Positions 21,902 through 33,867 of a stretch of DNA of 64,000 bases are shown piece by piece. The stretch's first letter is position 1; the number at the start of each line of letters is the position of its first letter. Source of the DNA: Tricholomella constricta (lineage: Eukaryota; Basidiomycota; Agaricomycetes; Agaricales; Lyophyllaceae); the NCBI GenBank assembly GCA_013368375.1, contig JAACJP010000013.1, forward strand, positions 248,001 through 312,000. The letters are read 5' to 3'. The notes under the pieces were generated by a model. That model saw only the letters and a list, made by a program, of their open reading frames with translations. It was not told where the DNA came from and searched no databases. Position numbers and translations under genes: made by a program.

Positions 21902-24555
21902 CTACATCTGAAAGTTAAGTCTAAAACCTGTGAAGCAAGCGTCAGCAAATTAGAAACAACCTGTTCGAAGCAACACCAACCCTCTAGATCCTGACGGTCG
22001 CATAGCGTTGCCAAATCTATTCGCTGCATGTGCAGGCAGGTAGTTTTGAGGCTGTCCCATAATGCCGTAGACGTTACGCCGCGCTTCTCGTTCAGCCCTG
22101 CGGTGTCGCGTATCCCGTCGTTCTCTTGAAGCGCAAGAGCGTCGAGAATATGCTGTGCAGCCTCTTCATAGCGCTAGAAGGACAAGGTGAGGTAGGCCAA
22201 CAGTGCTGGGGCGGGTGGGAACGTACCCTCAAATTGATGCATGAGATGCCGAGATTGAACCTAAGAAAGCTGTCAGCGGGCAATATCGCAAAGCTCAGCA
22301 AGATCGGCAAACCTCGCGCGGATATATCCGGGATTCAGCTCTAACGCCCTGTAATAATATTGCAGAGCGTCATCTGCATGGCCGCTGTTTGCCATTGTTG
22401 CCCCCACCCGATTGTACAGCAGCCAGTCCTGAAGATTTTGAGCGTGAGTAGCGGATTCAACCGATACTTAAATTGATACACACTTCTGGTCGCACAGCAA
22501 GTGCCGCAAGGAAACAATCCTGAGCTTTGTTATAATCCTAAGATCCTTATCAGAACAAACCTGTGGCCGAATTAAACTTTCCATACCTCGTTCGTGTTCA
22601 AGAGAACAGCCAGCGCTATCTGTATATCTGCATCCACCACGCCGCTGGTATCAGTCCTTGCCATCATGATCAAACTCTCAATCAAATAGGCATAGCGTTC
22701 ATTGAGAGGTGCATCCGACTGCGAGGGGTTTTGAGTCCTAAATTGCTGAACAGCGGCCTTGTATCGGTCGTTGCGGTCTACCCATTGATTTATGGCGTCG
22801 TATGTGCCTACGCGGTTGTTCTCGTTGGTGTTGGATACTGCCAACGCTAGCCAAGTGGGTAAGTGGGAGGGATCGAGCTCCACGGCGCGCGTCAGGGCTT
22901 GCAGGGCTTTGTGTTCTCGCTCGTTCTCCTGTTGCTTGACGCCAAGCTCAAACCAGGCCGCAGCGTTGTTCATGTCTCGCTGCACTGCTGCTTCGAGCTG
23001 TAAGACGCTCTGAAGGCAGGTGCATTAATAAACAAACGAACGATTAGTTGGACCCTTAACATACCTCGGACAGAGACAGAGACGTGGTATGCATCAAATG
23101 CTGGCGTGTTGTGGAAGAGTCACCAACGAGGTAGGGGTTGTGGTATGGGTTGTGATCTTGAAATTGGTAGTTATCGACGTGCTTTATGCCCGTCGTAGTT
23201 GCCTCGAACTGATCCCAGTCGTTCTGCAGGTGCTCCCAAGAAGTGACCTCAGCATTGGGTTTTTGACTTTGTGAGGACCTCGTGGCTTGGGCGTCATTCC
23301 AGTATTGCTGATACTCGGCATTCTCTTGACGGAAGTACGCGTCGTTTAGGTCCTCTTCGACGCTCCCGCCTGATTGCGCAAGCTCCTGGCGGGCGTGCTC
23401 GGCGAAATTGGTAGGAGGCCCACCGACCTGGGGCAAATTTGAACTCATCTGCGACGCACGCCAGGGGATGCTGTCAGACGCTCGACCCTTGCCCTTCACA
23501 TCAACGGTTGCTTGTTGGCCTTCGTTCGGGACCACTTGATTTCCTTCCACAACGACATCGCGGTCCCGAAGCTTCCGCATCAGACCCATGAACTGGCTGT
23601 TCTGGAATTTGGGATTCTGTTCGTGTCTGACATTGTCTAGGAGAAGACCAGCCGTGCGCGCCAGCTCGTCTGCGTCCTGTGGTATTTGGCGAACGGCTTC
23701 CTCTTGGTTCTGAATTCCCTGTGACATCTGGGATAGGTTGAGAGCCATTTCTCGTGTATTGAACTCCTTGTCCCACGAGATTTCTAAACCAAAAATTATT
23801 AGGTAGAGCAGTAACGGAAGTAAGACCACGCACGGGGTGTAGGCTTTGGTATCTGCATTAAAGGAGGCGAAGAAAATCCAACGGATCCCATCCCGAGCCT
23901 CGTAATATTGGGATTCCAATGCATACTCCCTTGGCGCAGCAAAACATTAGTGTGAAAAGCATCCCCGTGAATGTGAGTAGTACCTTGAGGTGGTCCGCCG
24001 CTATAGGCACGTTGCTGCATATTCACATTTGATATGACTGAGTCCTGATGCAGGACCACTTCGCTGCTCTTTGATACATTCAACTGCGGCGTATGGAGAG
24101 GCTGCTGGATGGTAAAGTCGGACGCCCAATTCGCCACTGGTCCGGTTTGTTGCCTTTGTGGTTCATGTGCGGGCATGTGCAATTGTGGTGGTAGGGCTGC
24201 ACGCAACGCGGAAACATCATATGCGGCATTGGGGGTGAGTTGAGACGGAGAGAGGTTGGAGGAGAAGAAACGAGCTGCATCTTGGTCTGCTGCTGCAGGA
24301 TTCGCAGCTGTACGGAACGTCTACTTCACGATTAGAAAGGATCAATAGGAAGATCAACACGACACACCTCTCTTGATGATCCCGCTCTGCCTGCGCCGAA
24401 ATGATCCTACACAAGATGTGAGCTCGACAAAGTGTGAGTTGAAACGTGATTCGCACCTGCTGGAGACCTCTGTCTTGATCAAATCGCTTTGCAAGGCCCT
24501 GTAAAGGATTGGAGGGACCACAATCGGCCCCTCCAGCTAGCATAGAGAGGGCCAT
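21902..24555 (-). CDS. PEX5: Peroxisomal PTS1 import receptor PEX5
   Basis: Cytosolic receptor that carries proteins with a C-terminal SKL-type signal into peroxisomes. The N-terminus MALSMLAGGADCGPSNPL carries the conserved Cys (residue 12) that is monoubiquitinated for receptor recycling. Diaromatic docking motifs for Pex14 follow: WASDF, WDKEF and WDQF. The C-terminal half is TPR repeats: AAWFELGVKQQENEREHKA, ALTRAVELDPSHLPTWLALA, AALAVRPEDWLLYNRVGATM and YYRALELNPGYIRARFNLGI. It ends with the 7C-type helices DLEGFRLNFQM. The N-terminal half is interrupted by many short introns, so its exact exon ends are approximate. Confidence 0.93.
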
Positions 24556-24710
24556 GGCTGAAGTGCAGTTAGTAAATGGCTCGGATGGATGTCAAGTCCG
24601 AGCCTGTAATAGTAAATAATTCGGGCTTGATCACCACCGGTCCGGAGGTGCACGTGTTATTTGATAAAGCTGATTACTACAATAGGATATTATGACCCTA
24701 GCCCTAATAT

Positions 24711-25882
24711 CTAGGAGTACAAAATAAGTAACAAAGTCACAATCCCCACGTCACAGGAAATGAATTCATGGGCGCTTGTTTCGGGGATCCTCCTCTCCAG
24801 TGTATTTGTGATTTGACGCTCGACAATCTGCACCGCCATCGGATCGTACTGTTCCAAGATTAGAGCTGTATTATTAAATTAGACGGGTCTGACTCACGAT
24901 GCCTCTGTTGAAGCACAACATGTTATTGAAGAAAAAAACACATGAACAACATGAAGGACTTACGTTGAGTGCATCCAGCCGACTGAAGGCCTTCTTGCAG
25001 CCGCGGCACACGTTGGCCTGAGTTTTAGCGGTGTGAAGTGCCTGATGTCGCCTGCGAATGTGGACCAGTGTTAAGGCTGAGTTCGAGAAATGTTGTGTGC
25101 GGATGACTTACTTGCAGTCGTGCTGCCGAGCAAAGCCTTTTTTACAGCCAGGCCATTCACAAACGTAGGGGCGTTCTTCAGTATGAGAGCGAAGATGACC
25201 TGTAACGAGTGGATCAGAACGCATACTTCACAAGGACAGTAAACTGACCTCTCAGATTAAAGCGACGAGTGAAGGTGCTGCCGCAGCCAGGTACAGGGCA
25301 CACGAAGTGGGCCTCGTTCCTTCGTCGACTAGCACTCGCAAGCTGAGTCGCCGAGGTTGTCACCTGCTGTTTTTCCACTTGAAGAATAGGAGGGAGTCGA
25401 GGAACCCCAGTCGATGAAGGGTAGTGATTGGCGCCTGCACCACCCTGGTTGGAGCCTGATTCGTGGCCAGGGGATGGCGGTTGCGACTCCTGGGCGCGAT
25501 TGTATTGTTCTGGATAGAAGAACTCATGTCTAGGGCTATTTTTTCCATTGGGAACAGGGCGCGAACCTGATGGAACTGAAGTTGAATCGGCGGGCGGGTG
25601 AGGTGAGAATTGACTCAGATGCTGAACGTGAGAGTAAGCATATTCGCGGGGGCCGTCTGGATGGCTGACAGGACCGTGGAGTGGAATGGCTTGGGACATG
25701 GGGCCGCCGGCAGGACCATAGAGAGGTTCAGAGGGATATTGTGGTTGAGGTTCCCGTGACATTGGTTGAGGAGGATAGTGGGCAGGGTGTAGACGAGGGA
25801 AGTAGTTCTGCGGCTCGTGGGCTGAGGGAGGATGGGAATGAGAGGAAGGTGTAGGATTGATGGGAATTTGTGTTGGTTCCAT
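24711..25882 (-). CDS. C2H2 zinc-finger transcription regulator
   Basis: The N-terminal 190 or so residues are rich in Pro, Ser and Gln, starting [20 protein letters not shown]. Tandem C2H2 fingers follow: [40 protein letters not shown] and a degenerate third, [18 protein letters not shown]. The [18 protein letters not shown] linker is the classic finger spacing. After the third finger an intron leads to an acidic helix ([17 protein letters not shown]), and I place the stop at 24711-24713. The last exon is less certain than the rest. Proteins with this finger set are common in agaricomycetes and mostly uncharacterised; no target is claimed. Confidence 0.75.
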
Positions 25883-26214
25883 CTTGTAGACAAGAAATTT
25901 CAATGCCCGAAACCAAGCGCTTTGATGATCCCGGCGGGCGACCTGTTCGACGTCAAGGACAGCCTCTTTACACCTTTGGTTCTCACAACGACTCTCTTAA
26001 GCGCTCAGTACCTTTTGTCTTCATAAATATGCCTTTAAGCAGTCCAAATGGGCCCCATGTATGCAGGACATGCATGGTAAAGCGCGTGGCTGTGTTGCAC
26101 AGCACCGCGCTTATATTAGATCTCCAATCGGAATGACCAATAGGGCCCCCAAGCTGTGCACAAACGCCGTAACCGATCTCTTCTTGGTTGCAAGGATATA
26201 TTATATCATACATT
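25883..26214. other. Upstream region of the C2H2 regulator
   Basis: About 330 bases between the start of the C2H2 gene and the stop of the next minus-strand gene. It should hold the promoter of the former and terminator of the latter. I see no distinct motif. Confidence 0.4.
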
Positions 26215-29200
26215 CTACATCTTTTGCTCAAATATGTGCGAGTCCAACAGCCGTCGCCGTCGCATTAATTCCGTCTCTGTGATTGGCGTCCCAGCAGACT
26301 GGCGCTGACCAGACTTCGGCGTATCAGGCGGGTGTGGACTTGAATTTGGGACTGGAGTGTACGTCTCCCTCAAGTGATTCAGCATACCATGGTCACGCTC
26401 GTCCCGCGACTTCGGGATCGGAGATGCGGTGCGGTCACTGATATATGCCTCTGACTCATCAGATGAGTCTTCTCGGTGGTTGGCTGCCAAGGCCTTCACC
26501 GGTTTGGTGATCTCCCGTAAGTGCTCATCATGTCCAGCTAGAGACGATCCGTTCTGGTACTTTTTCGGAATAAAGGTGATCCCAGGGTCATCCGTCTCCG
26601 TCTCAGAAGAGGTGAGAGCTCCTGAGAACTTGAGCGGCGAGCGGTTGCCGCATTTCTCTGAGTTCCTGGCAAAGGCGACGTCTATCCACTCGGCAAGTTC
26701 CTCAATCACCTTCAATTATCGCTCGTCAGCTTTTTGTACCATTCTGAGACAAAAGTGGCTCACCGCTTTCGCCTCCCCCATCAGCGTAGGCATTTGCAGA
26801 TATCCGTGACTCCATTCGGAAAACAAAACCATCTGCACCCAGTCATCCTCCGTCTCCTTCCCCAACTTGTCCCGTTCTTTCTTCATCATGGCCAGGGCCT
26901 TTGCATCCAGTGGTGCATCGATGTGGCTCATCCGAAGTCCTTCGCCAAAGCGTGCACTCTTGCCGGAGATAGCCAGTGCTAATTCATGCTTGCGTGCTCG
27001 TTTGGCCTCCCTTACACGTCCAGCAAATATCACAGTGTCGTCTACAAACGGATCCTTTTCCCCGCACTGCAAAAGAAGGGGCGGGAACTGAGCCAGGAGA
27101 TGTGCCGGTGCCAGGATAGGTGATATGTGGTAGTCAGTCGCAAAATCGGGATTACGATGAGGCCCAATGTAGAGAATCGCCATTGCGCGCATCTGACGAC
27201 AACGGAGTGAATTTAGGGATTAAAAGGTGTTTGACAAACATACCATGCTGGGAGAAACGATCCTATCCTGGAAGTAGCCTGTACGGCTTGTCATTGTCAG
27301 TCGAGTGCCAATGGGTTCTTTGCCGGATTCCGGAGCAAGGTCTTTGCCGCCGATAGATTTGCTGGCTTGAGAATCGGCTGCCTCTACGGCAGCCGAGAGC
27401 TCCTGCTGCTGCTTTTCTAACGCTGATTCGCTAAGACTGACGGGTGGTGGTGTTGTGACCTGAGGATAATTAAATCGAACGCGGGCACGAATTGGGCGAT
27501 CTTCTTCCTTCCGGTGCTTATAATCCTCGTCTGCATCATCGTCCTCGTCACTTTCTGCGTCTGCGAGATCCCCTTCGCCATCTGTCTGATCATTTTCCCT
27601 TTGATGGGATACCGAGCCGCGTCGGTTAGGAGTCTTCAAGGCGGAGGTAGAATGCCTGCTCGGTAGTTCCTTTCCTTTGTCACCACTACTGGTCAACCCT
27701 CGGAAGGTGTCTTTCCAGCTACCTTTCCTCTTGAGACGCTTGCCCCTGTGCGCACTGAATTTGTTGTCCTTCACCATGCTCAGTGGACTCTAAAAAAAGA
27801 TACATATATTAATGATAGGTAGAACTGGTTCGGCGGGATATCCTTACGATGTGTTGCAGATGGTCTTTCTGAGCTGCCAATTCACTGAGTCCCGGTAAGT
27901 TTCCAGACGACTGTTCAGACTGGAGGACCCTCAGGTTCGCTGGGGACATCCAAGAAGTAAAATTGAAATCAAGAGCGGCATAGTTGAGGACAAGCGCGAC
28001 TGGTTGAGGAAGCTTCGGCTCATCATGTGGTTGAGGCAGGTGTTCATGCTCGAGCATTTTCAGGATGATATTGACGGCGAGAGTGGCACCCCTTCGGAAT
28101 ATATGAATATGGTACGAGACGAGGACATTGTACAAAAAACTTACGCAGAGTCCCCAGATATAATGACATTCAACTTTTCCCCGGACATTCCTATTACTCG
28201 CCCAGCTAACAAAACTTTAGTAATCGAACCATAGACAACAGCGAAAGACTAATGCACCTGATTCGACCAGGAGTTTGTAGGTGTCGTACGCTTCGTCAAT
28301 TGCGAATGGATAAGGATCTACAATGTCAAATCAGTGACAGGTATGAGTAATAACTGGGAAGTTCTGACATTCTGGGGCTTTGCCGTAGTCTATTGAAAGG
28401 ACGGGCTTTCCCGTATTGCGGGCCCACATTCGAAGTCTCTCTTCGTGGTGCTCGGGCGACATGGCTACAAAGCCTCCACCAGGAAAATCGAGGATGAGTT
28501 CGGTCGCGCGGCGCAGTTGTGATTCGTGTGGATGGAAGAACAAGTATGCAGTGATCGGACGTGTGTACTGGGATGATTTTGGCCGAGGTAGGAGGATCTT
28601 GCGTCGCATAGAGAGCCATGGAAGATGAGTAACCAAACGAATCTACGTTAAAAATGAGACCCGTAACTATTTGCTGGAGAAAGGAAACGAACGTAAGGAT
28701 TCGTCGTCTTCTCCCAGGTCGTACGGAGCATCTCCACAGTTGGGACAGCTCGGAATCTTCGCAACTGTAAGGTATATGACGCGTTGATCAGTACACATGC
28801 TTGCGGCTATGCGCGTGTTGAGAATGCACCTTCTCATCACCTTCGTTGGCGTAAAGGATGTAGTAAGCCGAAAATAGAATGGAACATATGTCTCTGAGCC
28901 ATTTGGGACGGATTGACATTGCAGTGGCAAATCCTGCCTCGAGGCCTGTGTTGATCCAAGTAGCGCGATAGTAGGATGCCGAGTACTATGTTCTCATCGG
29001 TGACTGATCGTCTACACGAGTCAGGTCTTCACTCACAAGACGAGCAAGTGGTTCTGGAGCTGTTGATGTTCGTCAACAGTGTGCGTAAGATAAATTTGAA
29101 AGCTCCTCACAGCCAAGACCAAGAATCTTGTCAAAGTTACGGATAGCATACAGGGTGGTCAAAGTGCTGACGATAATCTGCCAGGGTGTGAATCGCTCTG

Positions 29201-29459
29201 GGTGGTGAATGAGTCGCTGTATACAAACATTCACGAAGATTGATCGCACTGAGAGCCCGGTTGGCTTTCCTCAGCCACACAATTCGAGGAGCCCCCGCAT
29301 TCCCTCGTGCTATGCGCCATAGCCAGAAGAAGATGACAACGAAAACCTACACAAGGAATGCCGTCAGTTGATGAGAACAATGAGACTAGTAGAGCAGCAT
29401 CAGCAGACCTGTGCTCTCTTCCACGAAGGATTCGGGCGACCAACTAGGTGGTCAATCAT
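26215..29459 (-). CDS. Hormone-sensitive-lipase-like esterase with an internal disordered insert
   Basis: Alpha/beta hydrolase of the hormone-sensitive lipase type, acting on acylglycerols or steryl esters. The N-terminus (MIDHLVGRPNPSWKRAQ) is followed by a hydrophobic segment (VFVVIFFWLW). The oxyanion motif is LDFPGGGFVAM, where fungal members often have PGGG instead of HGGG. The nucleophile elbow GDSAG is built across an intron near 28090-28145. The acid is in CGEKDPFVDD and the base in WSHGYLQMP. Between nucleophile and acid lies a charged, low-complexity insert (about 27300-27780) rich in Glu, Asp, Ser and Lys, the place where mammalian HSL carries its regulatory module. The C-terminal 150 residues are also disordered. 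Confidence 0.85.
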
Positions 29460-29648
29460 AGTTTGAATATCGATGGGAAAAGGAGAAGCATGTGAACACA
29501 GAAAGGTTCATGACTTTAGCAGCGTCGACGGGCGAAACATGTGATTGAGCCATTATTGTTACAACCTCCGAAACACACACGAACAAATACACCTCGATCG
29601 TTCTGCAGTGCTTCGATCGGGCCGAGATCTACCATCCACTCCCATCAT

Positions 29649-31122
29649 ATGGCTCCTCAGGCGCTCACATCCATTCGCACTTCAAATGGCAAGCTAGAGA
29701 TTGTTAACCAGCTTCTACTGCCCCATACTACTGAATTTCTCGAGATCAACTCCATCCAGGAAGCTCACGATGCGATCAAGACCATGAAGGCTCGTAAAAT
29801 TTTGCACTCGCATTTGTAAATCTCACCGTTATGCAATAGATCAGAGGCGCACCTGCGATAGCATCTCTTGCGTCTCTCGCGCTCTCCTATCATCTGTCCG
29901 AAGGCTTGGCTGCGTCGCCCACCCCGGATTTTCTTGCTTCTCCGGAGGCCCTGAAGGCTCATGTCGAGCCAATTCTGTCTTTCTTGTTCACCGCTAGACC
30001 CACCGCTGTGAACCTCGGTGCCGCCACTCGCCGGTTGCAGAACACACTTACAGCTTCTTTTACTGCAGAAAGTGATGTCCGCGTCATTGCTAAGGCAATA
30101 ATCGCCGAAGGGAAGCAGATCGCGGATGAGGATGTTGGGAGGAACAAGGAGATGTCCAAGTGGGGAGGGGACTGGCTGTTGAAACGCGTTAGCCCCGAAA
30201 AGAGTTTATCTGGACTCAATGTCATGACGGTTTGTAACACTGGATCTTTGGCAACCTCAGTACGCGACCGCACCCTACATGTTGATTCTTGCCGAACCTA
30301 CATCTGACAGGGTTACGGTACGGCCCTGGGATTGATCACATACCTCCACGAGGCTGGGAAACTGGACAAGGCTTATTATACCCAAACCACGCCGTATCAC
30401 CAAGGATCGAGGTAAGCTGGTTGGCTAATCCTGCTTCTGTTTTGCTCACAGCGAAGCCACATCAGGCTTACGGCGTTGGAGCTTCAGACGCTTAACATAC
30501 CTTCCGTCATGCTCTGTGACACCATGGTTGGTTCATTATTTCAACAGCACAATATCCATGCTGTTGGTAAGCCTCGATTGTCTAATATTACACATGAATA
30601 TTGAGCACGTTTAATAGCCGTCGGTGCCGACAGGATAGCGAGGAACGGAGACACGGCTAACAAGGCATGTACAATTCCTACTCCATTGCTCTAATCGATA
30701 CCGACCGCCTGGATTTAGATCGGGACTTATAACGCTGCGGTCCTTGCCGCACGCCATAGCATTCCCTTCATCGTCGTCGCCCCAATCAGCACAGTCGACC
30801 TCGATGTCGTAGATGGATCTGGGTAATGTTCTGAACATTGGACAGAGAAAGCTTAAGTGACAAAGTTGATCCATATAGAATTCCCATCGAACAACGGCCG
30901 CCTCTGGAGGCCTGCCTGGTTCGTGGTGCCCTTTACCCTGGGACAGGAAACCCCACCGATGAGCAGGCCGTGGTGATGATCACGCCTCGCGGCTTGGAAG
31001 GAATCTACAATCCCAGCTTCGATGTGACCCCGGCGGAGTTGATTACTGCGATTGTCACCGAGAAAGGTGTTGCTGTCCGAAAGAACGGAGAGAAAACATT
31101 CGATCTCTCTGGGATCGTTTGA
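29649..31122 (+). CDS. MRI1: Methylthioribose-1-phosphate isomerase
   Basis: Methionine-salvage enzyme that converts 5-methylthioribose-1-phosphate to methylthioribulose-1-phosphate. The start MAPQALTSIRTSNGKLEIVN leads through spliced exons to IRGAPAIASLASLAL, RPTAVNL, MTVCNTGSLATSGYGTALG with the catalytic Cys, and TPYHQGSRLTALEL. IPSVMLCDTMVGSLF (second catalytic Asp) and VGADRIARNGDTANKIGTY follow, ending in the usual FDVTPAELITAIVTEKGV region. About seven introns are present. It is divergent from the HSL-like esterase, with 190 bp between starts. A retrotransposon fragment sits about 110 bp beyond its stop. Confidence 0.94.
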
Positions 31123-31220
31123 TGAATTAAACCAATTTTTTGTACTGCTTGCACTTAGATGTACGCCTTATTCAGAAGCTTCAAGATGTACGATGCTGTA
31201 TACCTATGTGGTTATAGACA

Positions 31221-31231
31221 TCCTTCTTTAG
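31221..31231 (+). repeat. Target-site duplication, left copy
   Basis: The 11-base sequence TCCTTCTTTAG recurs perfectly at 31995-32005, exactly flanking the retrotransposon fragment and its poly(A). This is the signature of target-primed reverse transcription. Confidence 0.85.
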
Positions 31232-31994
31232 ACACTGCCCGGACGACGACGAGACCATCCGTCACTACCTGTACCAGTGCAGTCATTACCGATACGCCCG
31301 GGCTGACTTGGTAGCGAAACTTGGACGCGACGCCCACGCCGCTGACACACTCTACGGTACAAGAAAAGGCGTCAAAAGCCTACTACAATACGTTGCAGAC
31401 ACGGACAGACTAAAGGACACGTTCGGTGACGTTACCCCTTACAATCTCACTGATGACGACGAAGATGACTATCTCCAGCCAGACCTCGACCCATTCGATG
31501 AAGAGGATGACGACGGCGAGGACGACTGAACAACGCATCCACACTCAAAAGCTCGACCGACGGGAAGGCACAAAAGGACAGGTATAAGGGGAGGAAGGGG
31601 TCCCGGAATGGGGGTCTTTTGACCTGCCAGGGAATTACTTACTAACTTCTCTCCTGTCAGCTACCGTTTCGGCGGTCCGCCTTCTCGTGAACGTCCCCTT
31701 CAGGGGCCGAGCACATTGACAGCCGACTCACGCTACATCAGAAGCACACAAGTGGGACTAGAAACGGTACACCTCACACGTCAGAGGTGGGTGTCTAAAA
31801 CAGAGCCTCCGGGCTCTGGGCAGTCGGGGGGCGTCGAGGATGGCCCGTCGACTCGTGCATTCACAACCTCAGCAGGTGCAGGATTAGGGGGCAAAGGGGC
31901 TCTCTATTATGTACATAGTATTGTAAGGACCGACATGAGCTTCCGCTCGGGGGTCAATAAACAGGGATTCCAAAAAAAAAAAAAAAAAAAAAAA
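31232..31994 (+). mobile_element. 5'-truncated non-LTR (LINE-type) retrotransposon
   Basis: A 763-bp insertion flanked by an 11-bp target-site duplication. Its first 300 bases are an open frame coding the extreme C-terminus of a LINE-type ORF2: HCPDDDETIRHYLYQCSHY is the terminal CCHC-like cysteine/histidine motif, and YARADLVAKLGRDA follows. The frame ends in an acidic run (stop at 31527-31529). About 440 bases of 3' UTR follow, an AATAAA signal lies at 31956-31961, and 23 A residues end the element. The reverse transcriptase and endonuclease are missing, so the copy cannot move by itself. The intact tail and perfect duplication suggest a fairly recent insertion. Confidence 0.88.
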
Positions 31995-32005
31995 TCCTTC
32001 TTTAG
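31995..32005 (+). repeat. Target-site duplication, right copy
   Basis: Perfect second copy of TCCTTCTTTAG, directly after the 23-base poly(A) tail of the element and about 120 bases before the start codon of the taspase-like gene. Confidence 0.85.
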
Positions 32006-32124
32006 TTGTGGCGTAGGGCTTTTGGGCCAAATGCTGTCATGCGGGTTTCGGATGGCGGTATGAATGCAAGGCATTGTACAAGTTGATCGAAACCCATGGT
32101 ATAATTCTATGTCAGGGAGTGCTG

Positions 32125-33833
32125 ATGTCTCGCCATGCCGCATACATTGCTGTCCACGGAGGCGCTGGCATGCACAGTCATGCACGAGAGAAGGAGGTCA
32201 AACAAGCCTTGCGGCTGTAAGTCGTCATCAGGCTTAGCGATTCGCCGAAACTCGCAAGCTGATTATATCTTCAGTGCATGCAAAGCAGCTCTGAAAGATC
32301 CTACAACCCCAAAGGTGGAAGCGGATGATTCAAACCACATACCCCTCGATATGGTTGGGGATGCTATTGCGATTCTAGAAGACGATCCTCATCTCAACGC
32401 AGGTAAGTCGCGTCTCCCTGCTCGCGGCTTCCCGCACACTGAAATGCGTCGCCTTTCGCAAATCGAAGGCTATGGCTCCAATTTAAGTCTACATGGCACC
32501 GTGGAGTGTGACGCAGCAATCATGGACGGCCTTTCAGGCGGTTTTGGGAGCGTAGGTGCCGTCTCTGGTGTGTTCACCGGATTAATTCCAGTATGATGAA
32601 GCTTAACATAACACCCTCTTCTCTTCTGCTCCTTGCACAGGCGTCAAAAATCCTATTCGATTGGCATGCGCTATCCTCGAGTACTCTAAAGTTCCCGATC
32701 CGCTTGGTCGGATCCCACCGCTGTACGAAATGTTCTGTGTCCTGTGATGACCCTATTGAACTTGGCTCTGTTCCATGTCGTAGAACGCTAGTTTCCGAAG
32801 GAGCACGCGCGTTCGCCGCGGCCAATGACGCTCACCGTACAATAGAAACAGTACCCGCGGATTCTCTCGTATCTCCAAAAGCTAAAGACGACTGGATGAA
32901 ATGGAGAACGCGGCTGGAACGTGGCGTCCCTATAGATCAGACGGATCTAGCAAGCCTCGCGGACGTCCAGGATACCGTAGGTGCTGTGGCCTGTCAGAAT
33001 GCAGACGCAGTAGCTGCCGGAGTGTCAAGGTCAGTCGCCACAGTCGATCAATGTATTATTATTACCCTCAACTACAGCGGCGGTATTCTGTTGAAGCATC
33101 CTGGGAGGATCGGCGAAGTAGGCATTTCATGTTCATTCGAGACAAGCAGTCATCCTTACTGTGGAGATATGGGAAGGCTGCAATTTTTGGAGCAGGGTGC
33201 TGGGCTCAGTACTTTTCGGAGGCACGAATAAGAATGGCCTGCAGTATATCCGGTGTGTTGTATCCGATGAAAAGAATGTCTTTCAAAATCCAATGCATTT
33301 TCTCGACGAAGGCGCTGGCGAGCACATCACAAGAGCAATGCTGGCACGCACGATTGCGGAGTCTTTCCAATTCGCGATCGCAAAAACAGAGGACGTGGAT
33401 GTTCACGATATCCTTTACCACGTACTTCTGGAAAAATTCTTGGGTGAGCGTGTTGTCTTCTTTGAAAATATCAAACTCATCGGTGTACCAAGCGCCCTGC
33501 CAGAAGCGCGGCGTAATTGATCCTGAGGTAGGGGTCCTTCTACTCACAAGCGAAGAAACAGGAGACAAAACGAACGGTGGGTACTTCGTAGCACGAGATC
33601 AAGCGAGCCAAGCTCATGATGTTGAAGTGCGTCTATGGTGTGCATTCACAACGTCCAGTATGGCTATTGCTTATGCGTCCTCCGTGAACCCTAACCCAAA
33701 GGTGGCTCAATCGCTCCTATAAATATCATATGAAGCTCATGACGCGCAGGCCCAAATTCTTCGTCGAACGAAGACCATGGACTCCCGTGGGACCAGCGAG
33801 CCACGTATATTCATTACAGCAGTACCTTTATGA
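32125..33833 (+). CDS. Taspase-1-like threonine aspartase (Ntn hydrolase)
   Basis: Member of the asparaginase-2/taspase family, made as one chain that self-cleaves before a catalytic Thr. The start MSRHAAYIAVHGGAGMHSHA has the family's N-terminal HGGAG. The conserved NAGYGSNLSLHGTVECDAAI follows, with GFGSVGAVSGVKNPIRLA. The cleavage site and nucleophile are in VQDTVGAVACQNADAVAAG, followed by the taspase-type SSGGILLKHPGRIGEAAIFG and GCWA. I built the protein over seven or so introns; the last joins VNPNPK to AQILRRTK, and it ends TAVPL. Taspase rather than isoaspartyl peptidase is favoured by the KHPGRIG...GCWA segment. Substrates in fungi are unknown to me. Confidence 0.82.
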
Positions 33834-33867
33834 GGCTGGCTGTATATATAGAGATGATATTGGGCAC

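Noticed and set aside
31716..32063. 115-codon plus frame crossing the retrotransposon 3' end
   Set aside because: It reads through the poly(A) (giving poly-Lys) into host sequence, so it cannot be one gene.
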